Assembly: GCF_002934605.1 (NCBI RefSeq)
Contig: NZ_PTJC01000005.1
Coordinates: 1,240,001 to 1,304,000 of the forward strand
Length of the DNA stretch: 64,000 nucleotides
Source of the DNA: Neolewinella xylanilytica
Lineage (GTDB): Bacteria; Bacteroidota; Bacteroidia; Chitinophagales; Saprospiraceae
Direction: 5' to 3'
The position numbers and the translations under genes were made by a program. Shown here one piece after another: positions 61,162 to 64,000 of the stretch (its first letter is position 1; every line of letters starts with the position of its first letter). The notes below the pieces were generated by a model, which was given only the letters and a program-made list of their open reading frames with translations, was not told the origin of the DNA and ran no database searches.

Positions 61162-62298
61162 ATGGCAAAAACGCATTCCTACGGCTTCCGTGAGCTGACC
61201 AACGACATCCACCTGTGGCTGGGGCTGGCGAGCGGGATCATCCTCTTCCTGGTTTGCCTTAGCGGCACCATCCTGACCTTCGAGCACGAGATCAAGGATG
61301 CCACCCGGGAGGAGATGACGGTGACGCCGATGGGGGAGAAACTGGCCGTTTCCCAACTCGTGACCTCGTTGGAGGAGGGCGGGGAAGGCACCGTGACCGG
61401 TATCACCATTCCGGCCGCTTCCGATGCGCCGTATCGCTTCTCCGTCAAGAAGGATCCGAGCGAGCGCCGGGGCACCACGGTACTGGTCGACCCCTATACC
61501 GCCACTGCCCGGGAGGAGGGGGCCTCTTCCGCCGACGATTTTCTCTTCGTCATGTTCCGGCTGCACCGCTGGTTGCTATTGGATTCCGCTATCGGACGGC
61601 CCATCGTGGGCGTAGCGACCATCATCTTCATGGTGCTCGCCGTTTCCGGCATCGTGCTCTGGTTCCCCAGGAAAGTGCGGTGGAAGTCCGTCAAGCAGGG
61701 CTTCAAGATCAAGACCGCCGCCGGCTGGAAGCGAATCAACCACGACCTGCACAACACCCTCGGCTTTTACGCCAGCATCTTCATCGTGATCATGGGACTC
61801 ACCGGGCTTTGCTGGTCGTTCGAGGGCTACCGCGAAGGACTCAGCGCCGTCATCGGAGCTAAGGTGTTCGACCGTAGCGGACCGGAGTTCGAAGCGGGCG
61901 CCGGAGCGCAGGAAACCACCATCTCCCTGGACGAAGCCATCGCCAGCGCCCATGCTACCTTGCCCGGGGCCGGCGATTTGTCGGTGAACCTGCCCGCCGA
62001 ACAGAACGCCTTTTACACCTTCCGGAAATACGATGCCAGCGCCTGGTCGCCGGTTACCTACGACCAGCTGTACCTCAGCGAGCAGGGCCAGGTACTGGCT
62101 ACGGTCCGCTTTGCCGATAAGGGGTTGGGCGAGCGAATCGCCGGCCTGATCAAGCCCCTGCATACGGGCGAAATCTTCGGCACCTTTTCCAAGATCCTAT
62201 ACTTCCTGGCCTGCCTCATCGCTACCACCCTGCCCATCACCGGTACGCTGATCTGGTGGAATAAGCTGCAGAAGAAACGGCGGCGCGTCTCGGCCTAA
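61162..62298 (+). CDS. PepSY-associated membrane protein (siderophore/iron reductase-like)
   Basis: A 378-residue protein with the PepSY_TM layout: an N-terminal helix (HLWLGLASGIILFLVCLSGTIL), a periplasmic PepSY domain, helices near 150-170 and 200-220 (LGFYASIFIVIMGLTGLCW), a second PepSY domain and a last helix. His residues in NDIHLWLG, LHRWLL, NHDLHN and LHTGE can ligate haem, as in siderophore-iron reductases. ATG 61162 is chosen because the membrane helix then follows directly; the frame upstream covers the operator. It probably belongs to iron acquisition. Confidence 0.87.
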   Translation: MAKTHSYGFRELTNDIHLWLGLASGIILFLVCLSGTILTFEHEIKDATREEMTVTPMGEKLAVSQLVTSLEEGGEGTVTGITIPAASDAPYRFSVKKDPSERRGTTVLVDPYTATAREEGASSADDFLFVMFRLHRWLLLDSAIGRPIVGVATIIFMVLAVSGIVLWFPRKVRWKSVKQGFKIKTAAGWKRINHDLHNTLGFYASIFIVIMGLTGLCWSFEGYREGLSAVIGAKVFDRSGPEFEAGAGAQETTISLDEAIASAHATLPGAGDLSVNLPAEQNAFYTFRKYDASAWSPVTYDQLYLSEQGQVLATVRFADKGLGERIAGLIKPLHTGEIFGTFSKILYFLACLIATTLPITGTLIWWNKLQKKRRRVSA

Positions 62299-62371
62299 AG
62301 CCCTACCTTTATTCCGGATTGAATAGCTACCCGAATTTTTTCGGATAGCCGGACACTAGGATACGACACAC

Positions 62372-62953
62372 ATGATCACTTGCCCCCGACGGCTGCTTTT
62401 TGGCGGCCTGTTTCCCCTGCTATTTCTTTATTGGTCGCCGCTTTGCGGTCAGGACAGTATTCCGCCGTCCGGGCATTTCGAGGTTGAGTTGGAACCGGCC
62501 GCTTTCATTTTTCGGGGGTATACCCTCAATATGGGCTTTCAGTCCGGTCCCTTCCGGGTCAGCGTGAAATCCTTCGCCGTCAATCAGCCCCGGCTCTTCG
62601 TGGGGAACCAGCACGTTGCCGTCCAGAGCTCCGGGATCGGCTTCGAGGTCAATTACCTTTTCCGGCCAGGGCGTACCCCCTTCGTAGGGGCACTGAGTGA
62701 TTTCTACAGCGACCAACTCTTTGCCCGCTCCACCCACGGCAACGGCTTACAGAAGTCGGTCAGCGCCGGCGTACGGATCGGATACCGCCACCTTTTCGGC
62801 GAGATGGCTACGGACTACCGCGGATGCTATTTGTCGGGCTCGCTGGCCGCCTTCCGCAAGTTGGATGCGGGCGACCTGGTAATCGCCGGAGAGCATTACG
62901 CCCCCCGGTCGCTGTACCTCATCCCGGCGGTGAACGTGGGCTACCGTTTCTGA
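62372..62953 (+). CDS. Small exported outer-membrane-like protein
   Basis: A 193-residue protein with a signal peptide (cleavage near LCGQD) and alternating aromatic strands (FRVSVKSFAVNQPRLFVG, GFEVNYLFRPG, RIGYRHLFGEM) ending in ...VGYRF, whose terminal phenylalanine is usual for beta-barrels. It may be an 8-strand outer-membrane barrel. No family is recognised. A TACCTTTAT box at 62304 may drive it. Confidence 0.65.
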   Translation: MITCPRRLLFGGLFPLLFLYWSPLCGQDSIPPSGHFEVELEPAAFIFRGYTLNMGFQSGPFRVSVKSFAVNQPRLFVGNQHVAVQSSGIGFEVNYLFRPGRTPFVGALSDFYSDQLFARSTHGNGLQKSVSAGVRIGYRHLFGEMATDYRGCYLSGSLAAFRKLDAGDLVIAGEHYAPRSLYLIPAVNVGYRF

Positions 62954-63027
62954 TCCGCCGCACCACCCGTGAGCGAACTTTCCGCCCGCCCCGCCATTGA
63001 CGGTGAAGAACCAGGTATATATACACT

Positions 63028-63678
63028 ATGCAACACGTACTCGTCATCGGGGCCCACGGTCAGGTAGGCTCCCTCCTCACCGACAAACTCCACGCGGCTT
63101 CCGACTTCACCCCGGTAGCCCTTATTCGCAAACCGGAACAGGCCGACGACTTTGAAAAGAAGGGCGTCGAAGCGCGGGTGGCCAGCCTCGAAGACACCGT
63201 CGAAAGCCTCGCCAGGCACATGAAAGGGATCGATGCCGTAGTGTTTACCGCCGGTTCCGGGGGCAATACCGGAGCGGATAAAACCCTCACCATCGACCTG
63301 GACGGGGCCGTCAAGGCCATGGAGGCGGCCAACTCGACCGGGGTCAATCGCTTCGTGCTGGTGAGTGCCCTGTTCACCGGCGACCGCGACAAGTGGCCCG
63401 ATGAAATGAAGCCCTATTACGTGGCCAAACACTACGCCGATCGTATGCTGGAGCAATCCGGACTGGACTACACCATCGTCCGCCCCGGCACCCTCAAGAA
63501 CGAGGCCGGTACCGGTAAGATCGACACGGCCCGACCCGGAGCGGAACCCCGCGACGTACCCCGCGAAGACGTGGCCAGTGTAATCGTGGAGGTGCTTGGT
63601 AACCGGACTTCAATCGGTAAGGTGATCGAATTTTCCCGGGGAGAGACGCGCATCGCGGATGCAGTGGCCGCTTTATAG
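63028..63678 (+). CDS. NmrA-like NAD(P)-binding oxidoreductase (atypical SDR)
   Basis: A 216-residue Rossmann-fold protein with GAHGQVGS (8-15), VALIRKPEQ for phosphate recognition, VVFTAGSGG, YYVAKHYADRML (Tyr/Lys pair) and TIVRPGTL. This matches the atypical SDR group related to YwnB and NmrA, many of which are redox sensors or NADPH-dependent reductases. It starts 75 bp after the outer-membrane-like gene. Confidence 0.88.
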   Translation: MQHVLVIGAHGQVGSLLTDKLHAASDFTPVALIRKPEQADDFEKKGVEARVASLEDTVESLARHMKGIDAVVFTAGSGGNTGADKTLTIDLDGAVKAMEAANSTGVNRFVLVSALFTGDRDKWPDEMKPYYVAKHYADRMLEQSGLDYTIVRPGTLKNEAGTGKIDTARPGAEPRDVPREDVASVIVEVLGNRTSIGKVIEFSRGETRIADAVAAL

Positions 63679-63688
63679 GAGGTATGCT

Positions 63689-63710
63689 TTGCTCCCGCGC
63701 TCCGCCGCCC
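63689..63710. repeat. Dispersed GC-rich repeat, reverse copy
   Basis: TTGCTCCCGCGCTCCGCCGC is the reverse complement of the element at 5496-5515 with one change in the core. It lies directly after the stop of the NmrA-like gene. Confidence 0.55.
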
Positions 63711-63882
63711 AAAGGGTAGGCGGGGGGGGTACCCGTAACGCTTAGGCGGGGGGAATGAAACGATTGTCCGCAAACGGGAAACAACCGCCTTCGCGAACGG
63801 GAATCACAGGGTAGATTGCTTGTATGGTACCGGGGACGCTTACCCTTACCCGGTCGACCCTGCACTACTAACCCATACCTCG

Positions 63883-64000
63883 ATGATGCATAACCCCCGC
63901 CTCCACCTTTTTATTCCCCCCCTTGCTAGGGCCTTCCTCCTGCTGCTGCTTAGTGGCTCCGTGGGTGCGCAATTGCCCACCGCCGCCGCTGTAGCCGCCG
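63883..64000 (+). CDS. 5' end of a secreted protein gene leaving the window
   Basis: An ATG at 63883 (or the next one at 63886) opens a frame to the window edge: a basic start (MMHNPRLHLF), a hydrophobic run with a leucine block (AFLLLLLSGSVGA), and QLPTAAA, a typical signal peptide with cleavage after VGA. The mature protein is outside the window, so no family is proposed. Confidence 0.6.
   Translation, partial: MMHNPRLHLFIPPLARAFLLLLLSGSVGAQLPTAAAVAA

Noticed and set aside
1..64000. tRNA or rRNA genes.
   Set aside because: I saw no cloverleaf-like or ribosomal sequence on either strand by inspection; a dedicated search could still find one.

Overview
The window is high-GC DNA (roughly 60% G+C) from a member of the Bacteroidota, most likely a marine or environmental Saprospiria/Lewinella-type bacterium. 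The grounds are a type IX secretion C-terminal sorting domain on a xylanase, many SusC/D-free but Bacteroidota-typical secreted glycosidases (GH78, GH127, GH10, GH95, GH18), the near absence of strong Shine-Dalgarno sites, promoter-like TAnnTTTG/TATCTTG boxes, and a Bacteroidota-type extracellular contractile injection system (eCIS). The taxon is inferred from these features, not from a marker gene.

Left part (1-33 kb): a rifamycin ADP-ribosyltransferase (arr), an outer-membrane transporter-like protein and an SDR are followed by a large probable eCIS effector (3019-5373). Then comes a loose polysaccharide-use region: GH78 rhamnosidase, YVTN/YncE beta-propeller, DoxX-like membrane protein, GH127, Gfo/Idh/MocA oxidoreductase, MBL hydrolase, two TIM-barrel sugar isomerases, GH10 xylanase, a Baeyer-Villiger-type monooxygenase, and further on GH95 and a membrane-anchored GH18. 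Between them lies a four-gene electrophile/aldehyde detoxification operon (TetR, MDR reductase, YqhD-like ADH, DJ-1/Hsp31) with a clear TetR palindrome and an intrinsic terminator. A low-GC islet at 26.1-27.2 kb holds two paralogous small membrane genes, one with an in-frame stop and one 5'-truncated, next to a 194-bp nested inverted repeat.

Right part (33-59.4 kb): an essentially complete eCIS on the minus strand, reading from 59356 down to 36750: cap (Pvc16/DUF4255), probable cap adaptor, one sheath, two tube proteins, DUF5908, LysM adaptor, VgrG-like spike, PAAR tip, gp25, baseplate J, a fibre-like protein, a second large baseplate protein, tape measure, AAA+ ATPase and a cargo gene. A convergent gene (33269-36733) encodes a membrane-anchored STAND-like protein with a degenerate P-loop and a C-terminal propeller.

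The most notable content is the pair of candidate cargo proteins. The 784-residue protein joins a DUF4157 domain, an apparently circularly permuted OTU cysteine protease (His half before Cys half), a basic NLS-like tract and a tankyrase-like PARP domain with a CxxC-x4-CxxH zinc knuckle. The 586-residue protein ends the eCIS operon and has an NLS-like tract and an HxD...H arrangement suggestive of a 2-oxoglutarate/Fe(II) oxygenase. Together they suggest an injection system aimed at eukaryotic cells, with nuclear and ubiquitin/ADP-ribose targets. This is inference from motifs.

The final part (59.5-64 kb) holds a small membrane protein, an SDR, a PepSY-type iron-related membrane protein behind a palindromic operator candidate, a small outer-membrane-like protein, an NmrA-like reductase and the start of another secreted protein.
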